Shown here piece by piece: positions 35,706 to 43,156 of a DNA stretch of 56,237 bases. The stretch's first letter is position 1. Every line of letters starts with the position of its first letter. The notes under the pieces were generated by a model. It was not told the origin of the DNA. It did not search any database and saw only the letters and a program-made list of their open reading frames with translations. This DNA comes from Rhodoblastus sphagnicola (GTDB lineage Bacteria; Pseudomonadota; Alphaproteobacteria; Rhizobiales; Beijerinckiaceae): assembly GCF_002937075.1 (NCBI RefSeq), contig NZ_NHSJ01000069.1, positions 1-56,237 of the forward strand, read 5' to 3'. Position numbers and translations under genes: made by a program.

Positions 35706-36235
35706 TCACGACCGCGTCCGTCTTGTTCGAGCAGCACCTGTCGGATCGCCGCCAGTTCTCTTGCGACGCGTTCGTAAGCGTAGGTTGCATCCGCCGAGGC
35801 GAGACGCCCAGTCGCATTTGCGACCCGGGCGACCTGGTTGAGCAAATTGCCGATCTGACCGAGTTTCCCGACCGCTCGCGCTGTCTCCTGAGCCAAGGCG
35901 TCTCGTCGCATGACTGCGGGCGGCAGGGGACGCCCTGCCGCCGACAACGCCGCGTTCCGGACGAAAACGCTCGGAGCCCGGCCACATGCCTTCGCTGCGG
36001 CAATGACCGACAGGAACTCCCTTTCGGAAAGGCGAACTGACATTGGCTGGCGTGCGAGCGACTCCCGCGATGGCGGGGCGCGGGAGCAAGTCGCGTCGCC
36101 GGCGCTATCTGCTTTGCCGCCGGCGCACAAAGCGTCAGGAGTGTATTGGTGGTCCACGGAGGCTTCCTTCTGGCCGGCCTGGATGTGTAATACATCCCAT
36201 TGCTGGCTTTCTTCGCTTCCGTAAATCTGAATCAT
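35702..36235 (-). CDS. mobC: MobC-like relaxosome accessory protein
   Basis: Up to 177 residues. From residue 65 (MSVRLSEREFLSVIAAAKAC) it has the ribbon-helix-helix-like N terminus, and GKLGQIGNLLNQVARVANAT is the typical MobC motif. It helps the relaxase open oriT. The stop overlaps the relaxase start (ATGA). Two starts are possible: ATG 36235 or ATG 36043. The shorter form begins just at the conserved part and would leave the palindrome at 36181-36197 outside the coding region; neither has a strong ribosome site. Confidence 0.8.
   Translation of the reverse strand: MIQIYGSEESQQWDVLHIQAGQKEASVDHQYTPDALCAGGKADSAGDATCSRAPPSRESLARQPMSVRLSEREFLSVIAAAKACGRAPSVFVRNAALSAAGRPLPPAVMRRDALAQETARAVGKLGQIGNLLNQVARVANATGRLASADATYAYERVARELAAIRQVLLEQDGRGRE
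36181..36197. promoter_or_regulatory. Palindrome near the mobC start
   Basis: GGATGT-GTAAT-ACATCC is a perfect 6-bp dyad with a 5-bp spacer. It lies just inside the longer mobC frame or just upstream of the shorter one. It shares GTAAT/ACATC elements with the palindrome upstream of the replicase (39088-39117). A plasmid-type operator or oriT component is plausible. Confidence 0.45.
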
Positions 36236-36402
36236 AGCTCAGAATTGATCAATGTCGCCGTAATACGGAAAGAGAAAAAACAATTTCGAAATTCAAAATA
36301 TAGACAAATGTATAAAATAATCAGAAATTGATTTTGCGTCGCCGATTCGTTCTTGAGATTGAAGCGATCGCAATTAAGATGTCAAAATGAAGGAGGTATT
36401 CA
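36236..36402. promoter_or_regulatory. AT-rich intergenic region: candidate oriT / divergent promoters
   Basis: An AT-rich 167-bp stretch between mobC and a divergent small gene, the usual place of oriT in mobilizable elements. GTAATACGGA at 36260-36269 occurs in inverted orientation at 39098-39107 upstream of the replicase. CTTCCGTA near 36217 and TACGGAAAG near 36264 form an imperfect dyad. No nic site can be assigned by eye. Confidence 0.4.
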
Positions 36403-36717
36403 GTGACCGATTGGGACTCGCTTGCAGGCGCGGCTGGACTTAAAGAGCCGCGGATACGCCCAATATTCAACCGCTCTGGAACGTTGATGGCGTGGGAACT
36501 CGGGCCAATCCGAGTTTATTTCGGCGAGCAAGGCGAACACTGGGCGAACATTTGGGCGAAAAACATTTTTGCGACGATCGACCGAATCCCTGTCGCCGAC
36601 AGCCGGGGCCGCCGTCGGCTTTTCGCATCGCCCAATCCCGCCCTGAAAGCCGCGCTGATCGAGCTGGCGCGTCGTCGCCGTCACGGAGATGAAGAGCGCC
36701 ATGCTCAAAATTGTTGA
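36403..36717 (+). CDS. Hypothetical 104-residue protein
   Basis: It starts at GTG 36403 with a perfect AGGAGG 6 nt upstream, so translation is credible. The product (WDSLAGAAGLKEPRIRPIFN, WELGPIRVYFGEQGEHWANI, then a basic tail ELARRRRHGDEERH) has no motif I recognise. No membrane helix or signal peptide is seen. It diverges from mobC across the candidate oriT region, a position often taken by transfer or plasmid-control genes. Confidence 0.6.
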   Translation: MTDWDSLAGAAGLKEPRIRPIFNRSGTLMAWELGPIRVYFGEQGEHWANIWAKNIFATIDRIPVADSRGRRRLFASPNPALKAALIELARRRRHGDEERHAQNC

Positions 36718-36938
36718 CCTGGCACTACGGGATATTTTTTGGCGAAATCTCCGCGGACTGACCCGAACTGCCAAGAGGCATGAATAAGGCGCGGAGTTCT
36801 CGATGTCTGCGCCTTCTTGTTTTGGCTGGTCTCTTCTCCGGGCAAAGCCTCGGGCCGAGGAAGTATCTGGCGTGTTGTCTTCAGCCTCGTCGCCTTTTGA
36901 TGTGGCGGCACAATGCCGAGGCTCGCGCTGCATTTGCC

Positions 36939-37190
36939 TCACTTGGACTTGCGGGTTTTGCGCGTATTGGGCTTGGGATCGAACAAGTCTCCTTGCGATG
37001 CGCCCGCCACGTAGGCCCTGAGCGCCCGCCTCACGACCTGACTGATCGTCTCGTCCTCACGATGAACTTTCAGCCGAACCGCCGCGAGCAGGTCGCAGGG
37101 TATGCGGATCGGAGGCAAGGTGGTTGAACGTTCCTTTTCATCTGGGTTGAGCATGTGACTGACCTTCATATGTTTTGTCGATGATTTCAT
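36939..37190 (-). CDS. Ribbon-helix-helix (CopG-like) protein
   Basis: About 83 residues from ATG 37190; ATGs at 37169 and 37154 are alternatives. The conserved part is PPIRIPCDLLAAVRLKVHRE followed by ISQVVRRALRAYV, a short strand and two helices as in plasmid copy-control repressors. The tail is basic. The frame is open back to 37679, but that part has unlikely composition. Its position between the mobilization genes and the replicase suits a regulator of replication or transfer, perhaps acting on the shared GTAATACGGA sites (inference). Confidence 0.65.
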   Translation of the reverse strand: MKSSTKHMKVSHMLNPDEKERSTTLPPIRIPCDLLAAVRLKVHREDETISQVVRRALRAYVAGASQGDLFDPKPNTRKTRKSK

Positions 37191-37639
37191 AGGCGTTGTA
37201 TATACAGAAGTTTGCTCGGGTTTTGGCGGCCCCGGGCCTCCCTGACGAGACAGTTCGGACCTGCTCTTCCTCGGGCCGGCCAACTTCCGCTTTGAGAATG
37301 TCGCGGCGCGCGCCATCCTGAACCGCCATATGCGACGCACCTCCCGCGAACCGTGGACTTGCCTCATTACGATCCAACGTTTTTGACAGCGGGACGGCGC
37401 GTGACCGATCGCCGTGCTGGAGTCGTGGGTTGCTAATGCGACAGCAAAGCCGATCCGCCCAGCGGGGCCGAACATCGGCAGCAACCTTGTCTCGTCCTCG
37501 CCGACAACGGCGCCCTCGGCGCGCGCGGCGCAATACGTTGATAGAAGCTCTGCTTTTCCGCTGTCGAGATGGACCTTCACGTCTTCCTGCTCCTGATTTT
37601 CTCCCGGCGCCAAAAATTCGGATGCCGGGGATCTAACAC
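37191..37639. other. 449-bp stretch without a supported gene
   Basis: Between the ribbon-helix-helix gene and the replicase. The minus frame stays open through it in phase with the downstream gene, but has no ribosome site, and its translation lacks recognisable motifs. It may hold a decayed gene or the leader of the ribbon-helix-helix gene. Confidence 0.4.
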
Positions 37640-39079
37640 CTAATGTCCGGACGCGATGTCGCCGATGGCGGCGAGCCATTGACGGCGAACGGTTTTTTCG
37701 CTGAGAGGCCGATCCGTCAGCTTGAGGAAGCCCGCGACGCAGGCCGGAGTGGGCGTGCCGGCGCCGATGTTCGCAAGTCCCTGATAGGCATCGCGAATCC
37801 GGCGCCTGGTCGTTTCCGACTTCACGGCTGCGGCGTAGAGCGCGCCGACTCGTTGGCGAGCATGCTTGGGCAGGCCCTCGACATCGGCGGCGCAGGCGCC
37901 GCGATCAACGGCGCGGCAATTCGGCTTTGGATTCCACGCCTCGGCTGCGTAGCGCGCAACGTGGATGAAAATCGCGAAGGCGCGTTTTCTGTCCTCCCGC
38001 GTCGCCGCTGTCGCGGCGACATCGTGGCGACTGCGGTTTATCAGCAGGCGGCTCAAGGCGGGGCGGTCGTCGAGAGCTGCAAGGTAATCCGGATCGCCGA
38101 CCTCGGCCATGGCGCGCAGGGCGTCGAAAGCAAGGCGCTGGAGAGCCAGGAACGTCCCATTCGAACCCGCCCCCGACAGGCCCGAGTCGCGCTGCGCGGC
38201 GGCGCGCGACAGGGTGGAAAGCTTCGCGCGTGTGTCGACGTGGCGGGCCCAATCCGCCAGCGTGGGGAAGTCGGTTTGATTCCAGATGACGCTGTCCCAC
38301 ACAGGCGACAGCGGCGACTTCCCTTTGAGCGGGAGCAGGCATGCCGTCGGATCGGCGCCAAGCTCAAGAAGAACAGCCGTGCAGCCGCCGACGACGCCCT
38401 TGAAGAAAGCGATCTGCTTCGGGTTGCAGCGTGGATCGGCCTCGTCGAACCAGACGGCGGCGCCGTAAGGCAGCAGCCACCACAGATGGGGGTGCGTGAT
38501 CTTGCCTGTCGTTGGGCAAGAGCGTCCGACTGCGGCGTGGGGAAGGCACGGCAGACGACGTTGAGCGACGAGAGATTCAAGCCCCGTTCGCAATGCGTCC
38601 CATGACGCAAAATCGGCGTCCAGGTCGATTCTCCAGCCAATCCGCATTGTTCGATTCAATTCGAAATAGGCTTCGTCGAGACCGAGGATTTTGGCATCCG
38701 CAGACAGGAGCTGGCCCTTGGTCGGGCCGCACATCAGCCCCCCGTCGCCACGACGCGGCTTGGGCGTCGCGGCGACGAAACGCCGGAGCACGTGCGCGTC
38801 CTCGTCATTGGAGCGCAGGCCCGCCTCGACGAACGGATGAACGAAGTGGTCTCCGACGAAGCCGCCGCGCCACTCGAAGCCGATCGCGAGGCGCCGGGCG
38901 ATGATGTCGCGGCGAACGATCGCGACTTCAACGAGCCTCTCGATGCCGTCGCAGGCCTCGAAATCACAGCCGTCGCGCTCGCGACGCCGCGCCTTCGCTT
39001 TGGCGCGCGCCTGCGAACGTTTGGCGAAATCCTCTTCGAAACGCGCGATCGACTCTGCTGATTTGAAACTGTCTTCCAT
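37640..39079 (-). CDS. Plasmid-type replication protein (replicase/primase-like)
   Basis: A 479-residue protein. Residues ~20-40 are highly basic (RSQARAKAKARRRER). RTMRIGWRIDLDADFASWDA (~143-162) and THPHLWWLLPYGAAVWF (~195-211) contain the acidic and histidine residues of replicase-type Rep proteins, followed by CNPKQIAFFKGVVGG, LELGADP and KGKSPLSPVWDS. This resembles the Pfam Replicase family of small plasmids. In an integrated element it would allow replication after excision. Its upstream region is AT-rich and carries a 30-bp palindrome, a likely origin or operator. Confidence 0.7.
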   Translation of the reverse strand: MEDSFKSAESIARFEEDFAKRSQARAKAKARRRERDGCDFEACDGIERLVEVAIVRRDIIARRLAIGFEWRGGFVGDHFVHPFVEAGLRSNDEDAHVLRRFVAATPKPRRGDGGLMCGPTKGQLLSADAKILGLDEAYFELNRTMRIGWRIDLDADFASWDALRTGLESLVAQRRLPCLPHAAVGRSCPTTGKITHPHLWWLLPYGAAVWFDEADPRCNPKQIAFFKGVVGGCTAVLLELGADPTACLLPLKGKSPLSPVWDSVIWNQTDFPTLADWARHVDTRAKLSTLSRAAAQRDSGLSGAGSNGTFLALQRLAFDALRAMAEVGDPDYLAALDDRPALSRLLINRSRHDVAATAATREDRKRAFAIFIHVARYAAEAWNPKPNCRAVDRGACAADVEGLPKHARQRVGALYAAAVKSETTRRRIRDAYQGLANIGAGTPTPACVAGFLKLTDRPLSEKTVRRQWLAAIGDIASGH

Positions 39080-39087
39080 GCCGAGTT

Positions 39088-39117
39088 CTTGATGTAATCC
39101 GTATTACGAACATCAAG
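39088..39117. promoter_or_regulatory. 30-bp palindrome upstream of the replicase gene
   Basis: CTTGATGT and ACATCAAG form an 8-bp perfect dyad around GTAATCCGTATTAC-like inner symmetry, starting 9 bp before the replicase ATG. TCCGTATTAC is the reverse complement of GTAATACGGA at 36260-36269. Likely an autoregulatory operator or part of the replication origin. Confidence 0.55.
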
Positions 39118-39362
39118 TGTCAGCGTGAAAAAAGCATTTTGCAACATTTTTTAATTTACGTTGCTGGCAACGCTTGCACTGACGGCCATCACAAAGCGAT
39201 TGTATTCTCAATTATATTACTCATCCTATCCGAACGTTTCCAACAAACTTACAATGTGCGTTACTGGCTACGAAGTTGTCCGATGAAAGCATGCGCTCCG
39301 CATCCGGCGCATTCGATTCCGGCGGGGCTTGTCGTCCCGACTTCAAGAGGTTCCGCCAACAA

Positions 39363-39399
39363 TTCAAGACGCCATTCAAGCCTTGAATGGCGTCTTGAA
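39363..39399. repeat. Perfect 18-bp inverted repeat
   Basis: TTCAAGACGCCATTCAAG and its exact reverse complement CTTGAATGGCGTCTTGAA flank a single C. The inner TTCAAGCCTTGAA recurs at 39514-39526. No T run follows. It may be a protein-binding site or cruciform near the element end, or a bidirectional terminator. Confidence 0.75.
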
Positions 39400-39525
39400 A
39401 GCTAGCGCCCGGTGATCCATTCGCCGACAGGAAGAGCGCCAGAGGTCATGGATGGCGACATGCCTGATTTCATTGGCCCTGTCGCGTCGGCGGCGACGGC
39501 GTTCATGGAAGGATTCAAGCCTTGA

Positions 39526-39577
39526 AGTCGACCTTGCCGGCATGGGCGGCGACCGATCGAAAGTCGACCTTGCCGGC
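39526..39577 (+). repeat. Direct repeat pair near attR
   Basis: AGTCGACCTTGCCGGC occurs at 39526-39541 (last base differing in context) and 39562-39577, 36 bp apart. The first copy overlaps the TTCAAGCCTTGAA palindrome. Spacing of about three and a half helical turns would suit recombination directionality factor sites, but no excisionase was identified. Confidence 0.5.
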
Positions 39578-39603
39578 CCGCCCGCGCTGCGGCAGAACAC
39601 GCA

Positions 39604-39639
39604 TGTAGTCCGGTTTGTATCCCGGTCTGTAGTCCGCAA
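39604..39639 (+). repeat. Right-end array of three 12-bp repeats (candidate integrase arm sites)
   Basis: Three head-to-tail 12-bp units begin TGTAGTCCG, TGTATCCCG and TGTAGTCCG, ending 60 bp before attR. They match the left array at 19144-19179 in unit length, sequence and orientation. Confidence 0.75.
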
Positions 39640-39699
39640 CCCCATGCCGCGCCCGCGATCTTCAGGCAAACCGGGGGTGGCGGAGAGGTCTTCGGGGAG

Positions 39700-39716
39700 T
39701 CCCTCCCTCTCCGCCA
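39700..39716 (+). other. attR core
   Basis: TCCCTCCCTCTCCGCCA is identical to the tRNA-Ser 3' end at 19036-19052. GTGGCGGAGAGG just upstream (from 39678) is its inverted partner, giving the inverted core-site layout expected for a tyrosine integrase. The intact tRNA is at the other end. Confidence 0.88.
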
Positions 39717-39828
39717 CTTATTTTGCCAATCACTTGAAATGTAAGGTATTTCGGCCCGACCTTCGGCGTGAGCTTAGGTGCGAGAGCTTGAACAAGCATG
39801 TGACAATTCGCACCCCCCATGCTCGCAA

Positions 39829-40380
39829 TTACGCCTCACCGCCGTCAGCGTCGGCTGAAGCTGGATCGGCGTCCTCAGCCTTGAACGAATCCATCTGTGC
39901 GTCGGCCGGCGGAAGCGGAAGGTCGGCCGCGCCGATCACGTTGAACCGCCCCTTGGCCAGCGACTTGATGTGAGGATCGTCAGAGTAAATGATCGTCGCG
40001 CTCTCGACGGCGGCAATCGCGACGATCTGATCATCAAACTTGGCCTTCGCTCTCGGAACTTCGTTCTTTTTCCCGGACCCCGCTCGCGCCGCTTGGGTTG
40101 CTGCGAACTCGATCGCCGCCCGCTCGTCGAAGCCAGCGATCCGGAAATGCCGGGACTTATGAAATATGGCGAGCCAGTCTGGAGCCGCCTGTTGCGCCTT
40201 GACGAGCCGTTCCCCCATCGTCGGCGTCGGAACGATGATCTTCGCCTTGTTCCGCTGCAGTGTCGAACTCAGATAATCGAGTCGCGCCTTGCACTCCGTG
40301 ACCGGCGCTCCAGTCGCCCTGTCTTCCGGAGCGTTCGCGTCGAGGAAATAGACATGGACGCTCGTATCAAAGGCTACGAT
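39829..40380 (-). CDS. PIN-domain protein without a standard start codon
   Basis: The open frame encodes IVAFDTSVHVYFLDANAPED at its beginning, the N-terminal PIN strand with the first catalytic Asp, and later KFDDQIVAIA and IYSDDPHIKSLAK with the remaining acidic residues. PIN domains are Mg-dependent ribonucleases, often toxins. Between the in-frame TGA upstream and this segment there is no ATG, GTG or TTG; the first ATG (40218) would remove the first catalytic Asp. Initiation at ATC 40380, or ribosome shift from the preceding gene, whose stop overlaps (40374-40376), are options, as is a mutated start. The acidic tail is unusual. Confidence 0.65.
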   Translation of the reverse strand: MVAFDTSVHVYFLDANAPEDRATGAPVTECKARLDYLSSTLQRNKAKIIVPTPTMGERLVKAQQAAPDWLAIFHKSRHFRIAGFDERAAIEFAATQAARAGSGKKNEVPRAKAKFDDQIVAIAAVESATIIYSDDPHIKSLAKGRFNVIGAADLPLPPADAQMDSFKAEDADPASADADGGEA

Positions 40381-40820
40381 AAATTGGCGTCCTCATTCCC
40401 ATAACGATCTTCGAGGAGCGAGCGGACCGGATCGGGGACTTCGGGCCATGCGCTACCTTTGACCTTGCGCGGACTGGCCACGACCTGCGACAGCGGACGG
40501 TCCTCAAGTTCTTCAAAATTTTTGATCTTGAAATGTCTCAATTCCCAGGCGCCATCGCCGTGGCGGACCCACGTCCCTTCGTCGTGAAAGCGAAGCGCCG
40601 GCCCGAAGATCCTGCGGATGCGGTCCCGAACCTTCAATCTGGCTGGCGGATCCACATGCGCCTTTAGCCTGACCGAACCAGCTTCAATCGCGGTGAAATG
40701 GACCTGCTCGGCTTCGCCGAGCAGATCGGCAAGCGCAGCCATGGAGTCCGCGAGACGCCCCATCGGAATCGTCGCGGGCGTAAAGTTGTCTGCGATTCTG
40801 AACTGATAGTCGCCGTCCAT
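40374..40820 (-). CDS. Partner protein of the PIN-domain gene
   Basis: A 148-residue protein. FRIADNFTPATIPMGRLADS with MAALADLLGEAEQVHFTAIE matches a family I recall upstream of PIN genes, though I cannot name it. The remainder (RHGDGAWELRHFKIKNFEEL) is mixed alpha/beta. It overlaps the PIN frame by 7 bp, so the two are co-expressed. A role as antitoxin is inferred from position only. Confidence 0.6.
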   Translation of the reverse strand: MDGDYQFRIADNFTPATIPMGRLADSMAALADLLGEAEQVHFTAIEAGSVRLKAHVDPPARLKVRDRIRRIFGPALRFHDEGTWVRHGDGAWELRHFKIKNFEELEDRPLSQVVASPRKVKGSAWPEVPDPVRSLLEDRYGNEDANLS

Positions 40821-41064
40821 CTTCAGCCTCCATCACGAAAGCCAACCATAGGGAATCAGGCCTCAGCCGAAATTGGAATCACTTTCGTGAACGCCGCAGC
40901 CCGCAAGGGGCGAAGGGGTTCCCGGCCTGACTGCGACATACTCGTTCACCCGATTGCCCTTGCGGCGGCTCCTGTCATTGACGGCGGACCGATCTCCATG
41001 GCCAACTGTAGCCTCGGCGCCGACGCCTGCCCGTTGACGCCGACGATCGCAGGAGATCAGGCCG

Positions 41065-43029
41065 ATGCTGGATCAACGCGCAATTTGTTCCGATACGCCC
41101 ATGGGCGCAACTGTCGTTCAAGGCGGCGCCACCTTTCGCGTTTGGGCGCCCCTCGCCAAAGCGGTTTATCTCAACGGCGTTTTCGCCGGAGCGGCATTCG
41201 ACCAACAGACCGACGACCGCCTGCTCAGCAAGGATCCGTCGGGCTATTGGAGCGGATTTCAGGTCGGCGCGCGAGAGGGTGATCGATACCGGTTCTGGGT
41301 CGATGGCCTCGGCTCAAGCGGCTACAAGCGCGATCCCTACGCCAAGGAGCTTGATCCCGTCGGGTTTCCCAACGCGTTCAGCGTGATCCGCGACGACGGG
41401 TCCTATCCCTGGCATGACGCCGGATTTCGCACGCCCGATTTTGCCGACATGATCATTTATCAGGCGCATGTGGGGACATTCGCGGTCAAGAAACCGGGCG
41501 TGGCCTCCAATCTTCTCGATGTCGCCTGTAAAGTCCCTTATCTGGCGGCGCTTGGCGTCAATGTGCTGCAACCGCTCCCGATCGACGAGCAGGAAAACCA
41601 TCCATCGATGGGATATGGCGGGGTCGATCTGTTCTCGCCGGATTTTCCCTATGTGGCCGGCGCTGAAGACCTGCAAGCCTATTGGCAGGCGATCAACGCC
41701 ATGCTGGTGGCGAAGGGCTTCGCGCCTCTGCCGATCGAGAGCCTGACGCCGGCCCCGAACCAGGTCAAGGTTCTGGTTGACCTCTGCCACATTCACGGCA
41801 TCGCCGTCGCCTTCGACGTGGTCTATAATCATGCCGGAGGTTTCGATTTCCAGGGCGCGCTTGACGACAATTGCCTCTACTATTTCGACCGGGCCAAAAA
41901 TTCAGGGAACAACAACGACAGCCTGTATTTCACCGACAAGGACCGCGGTACCGGCGGCCTCGCCTTTGCGCTGTGGAAACGCGATGTCGTGGGGTATCTG
42001 TTGGACAACGCGCGTTATTACGTCGACAATTTTCATGCGGACGGTTTTCGCTACGACGAGATCAGCACGCTCCTGTCCACCAACCAGGGCGGGGGCTGGG
42101 CGTTTTGCCGTTCGCTGACCTCCGGCCTCAGGCAGCGCCAGCCCCGCCTGCTGCAAAACGCCGAATTCTGGCCCGGAGAGTTTCCCGACATCCCCGGATC
42201 GGCCCTCCCCATCATCGAGCCGGCTTCTTCCGGCGGCGCGGGGTTTGATGTCGTTCAGCACGATGATCTGAGGAACGAAATTCGCGGCGCGGTGCAGGCC
42301 GCCGCGACCGGTTGGCCGAACACGGTTCCGATGGGCGCCATTGCGGCGGCGCTCTATCCTCCCGGATTCGACCATGCGTGGCGCGCCGTCACCTGCATCG
42401 AGAACCACGATCTGGTGATGGCCGGACGCCAACAGCGCATCGCGGCCCTGGCCGACCCGTCCGACCATCGTTCATGGTATGCGCGCAGCCGAAGCCGCGT
42501 CGCCAACGGCCTGCTGCTGACGGCGCCCGGCATTCCCCAGATTTTCATGGGGCAGGAGTGCCTGGAGGACAAGCAATGGGACACGGCGCCGCTCGGTCCC
42601 AATCTGGTGTGGTGGCAAGGGCTGGAAGGCGCCGACCGCGCGATGGCCGACCATCTGCGGTTCATGACCGACCTGATCGCGCTGCGTCGCACCTATCCGG
42701 CGCTGAGAGGAGACCGGGTCAATCCCTTCCATGGCTCTGACGCCGACCGCATCCTCGCGGCGCATCGCTGGCTGGAGGGGAGCGGTCAGGATGTCGTTGT
42801 CGTCGCGTCGATGTCGAACTGGACCTGGTATAATTATGAACTCGGCTTTCCGATCCAGGGCGCCTGGCGCGAAGCGTTCAACAGCGACGTTTACGACCAC
42901 TGGCCGAATCCCCAGGTGGCGGGAAACGGCGGGTGGGTCCATGCCTCGGGACCGCCAAGGCACGGGTTCACGGCCTCGGCGCAAATCACCATTCCGGCCA
43001 ACAGCGTCCTGGTCTTCGTGAGAGGGTGA
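41065..43029 (+). CDS. GH13 alpha-amylase-family glucan enzyme (branching-enzyme-like)
   Basis: A 654-residue protein. Residues ~10-100 form a CBM48-like N-terminal domain (GATFRVWAPLAKAVYLNGVF). The catalytic barrel shows GH13 region I FDVVYNHAG (~251), region II GFRYDEIS with the nucleophile Asp (~328), region III NAEFWPGE with the acid/base Glu (~366) and region IV CIENHDL (~447). A C-terminal beta domain follows. The layout fits 1,4-alpha-glucan branching enzyme or maltooligosyltrehalose trehalohydrolase relatives; specificity cannot be fixed. No signal peptide, so cytoplasmic glycogen or trehalose metabolism is likely. It stands alone, with no glg genes next to it. Confidence 0.85.
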   Translation: MLDQRAICSDTPMGATVVQGGATFRVWAPLAKAVYLNGVFAGAAFDQQTDDRLLSKDPSGYWSGFQVGAREGDRYRFWVDGLGSSGYKRDPYAKELDPVGFPNAFSVIRDDGSYPWHDAGFRTPDFADMIIYQAHVGTFAVKKPGVASNLLDVACKVPYLAALGVNVLQPLPIDEQENHPSMGYGGVDLFSPDFPYVAGAEDLQAYWQAINAMLVAKGFAPLPIESLTPAPNQVKVLVDLCHIHGIAVAFDVVYNHAGGFDFQGALDDNCLYYFDRAKNSGNNNDSLYFTDKDRGTGGLAFALWKRDVVGYLLDNARYYVDNFHADGFRYDEISTLLSTNQGGGWAFCRSLTSGLRQRQPRLLQNAEFWPGEFPDIPGSALPIIEPASSGGAGFDVVQHDDLRNEIRGAVQAAATGWPNTVPMGAIAAALYPPGFDHAWRAVTCIENHDLVMAGRQQRIAALADPSDHRSWYARSRSRVANGLLLTAPGIPQIFMGQECLEDKQWDTAPLGPNLVWWQGLEGADRAMADHLRFMTDLIALRRTYPALRGDRVNPFHGSDADRILAAHRWLEGSGQDVVVVASMSNWTWYNYELGFPIQGAWREAFNSDVYDHWPNPQVAGNGGWVHASGPPRHGFTASAQITIPANSVLVFVRG

Positions 43030-43103
43030 CGCCAAGTCCGAACGGTCCATTTCCGTATAGATAGTTTCTCGATGTCTTGGCGCGTCCGTCCGCGTCCTCG
43101 ACG

Positions 43104-43130
43104 AAAAAAGCGGCGGGTTTCCCCGCCGCT
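43104..43130 (-). terminator. Rho-independent terminator of the first amtB
   Basis: On the minus strand a GC stem (AGCGGCGGGG with CCCGCCGCT) is followed by a run of T (the A run at 43104-43109). It lies 27 bp after the amtB stop. Confidence 0.88.
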
Positions 43131-43156
43131 TCGCTGACCGGTGTTGAAGCCGGGTC

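Larger units (their letters stand above)
39080..39699. other. Right end of the element, noncoding, repeat-rich
   Basis: No supported gene. The first ~170 bp are AT-rich (with a short GTTGC-TG-GCAAC dyad near 39161) and may be the replication origin. The remainder holds the 37-bp inverted repeat, the direct repeats at 39526-39577 and the integrase-type 12-bp array before attR. Confidence 0.6.
19053..39716. mobile_element. 20.7-kb integrative and mobilizable element in tRNA-Ser
   Basis: Bounded by the 17-bp direct repeat of the tRNA-Ser 3' end. It encodes an integrase next to attL, a relaxase, a MobC-like protein, a plasmid-type replicase and a ribbon-helix-helix protein, but no type IV secretion genes. 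It is thus mobilizable rather than self-conjugative. Cargo is a type I RM operon with a Zeta-type kinase, an ArdC antirestriction protein, a resolvase and an AT-rich three-gene cassette. Host gene order continues on both sides. Confidence 0.85.

Noticed and set aside
36939-37679. 246-residue form of the ribbon-helix-helix protein
   Set aside because: The first ~160 residues have no ribosome site, unlikely composition and no recognised domain; the short form from 37190 is preferred.
19053-39716. Insertion sequences within the element
   Set aside because: No transposase frame with a DDE motif was recognised; the resolvase is the only transposon-like gene.
40374-40390. Programmed -1 frameshift joining the partner and PIN genes
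   Set aside because: The heptamer around CAATTTA is a poor match to slippery sites and no clear downstream structure was seen; mentioned only as one option.
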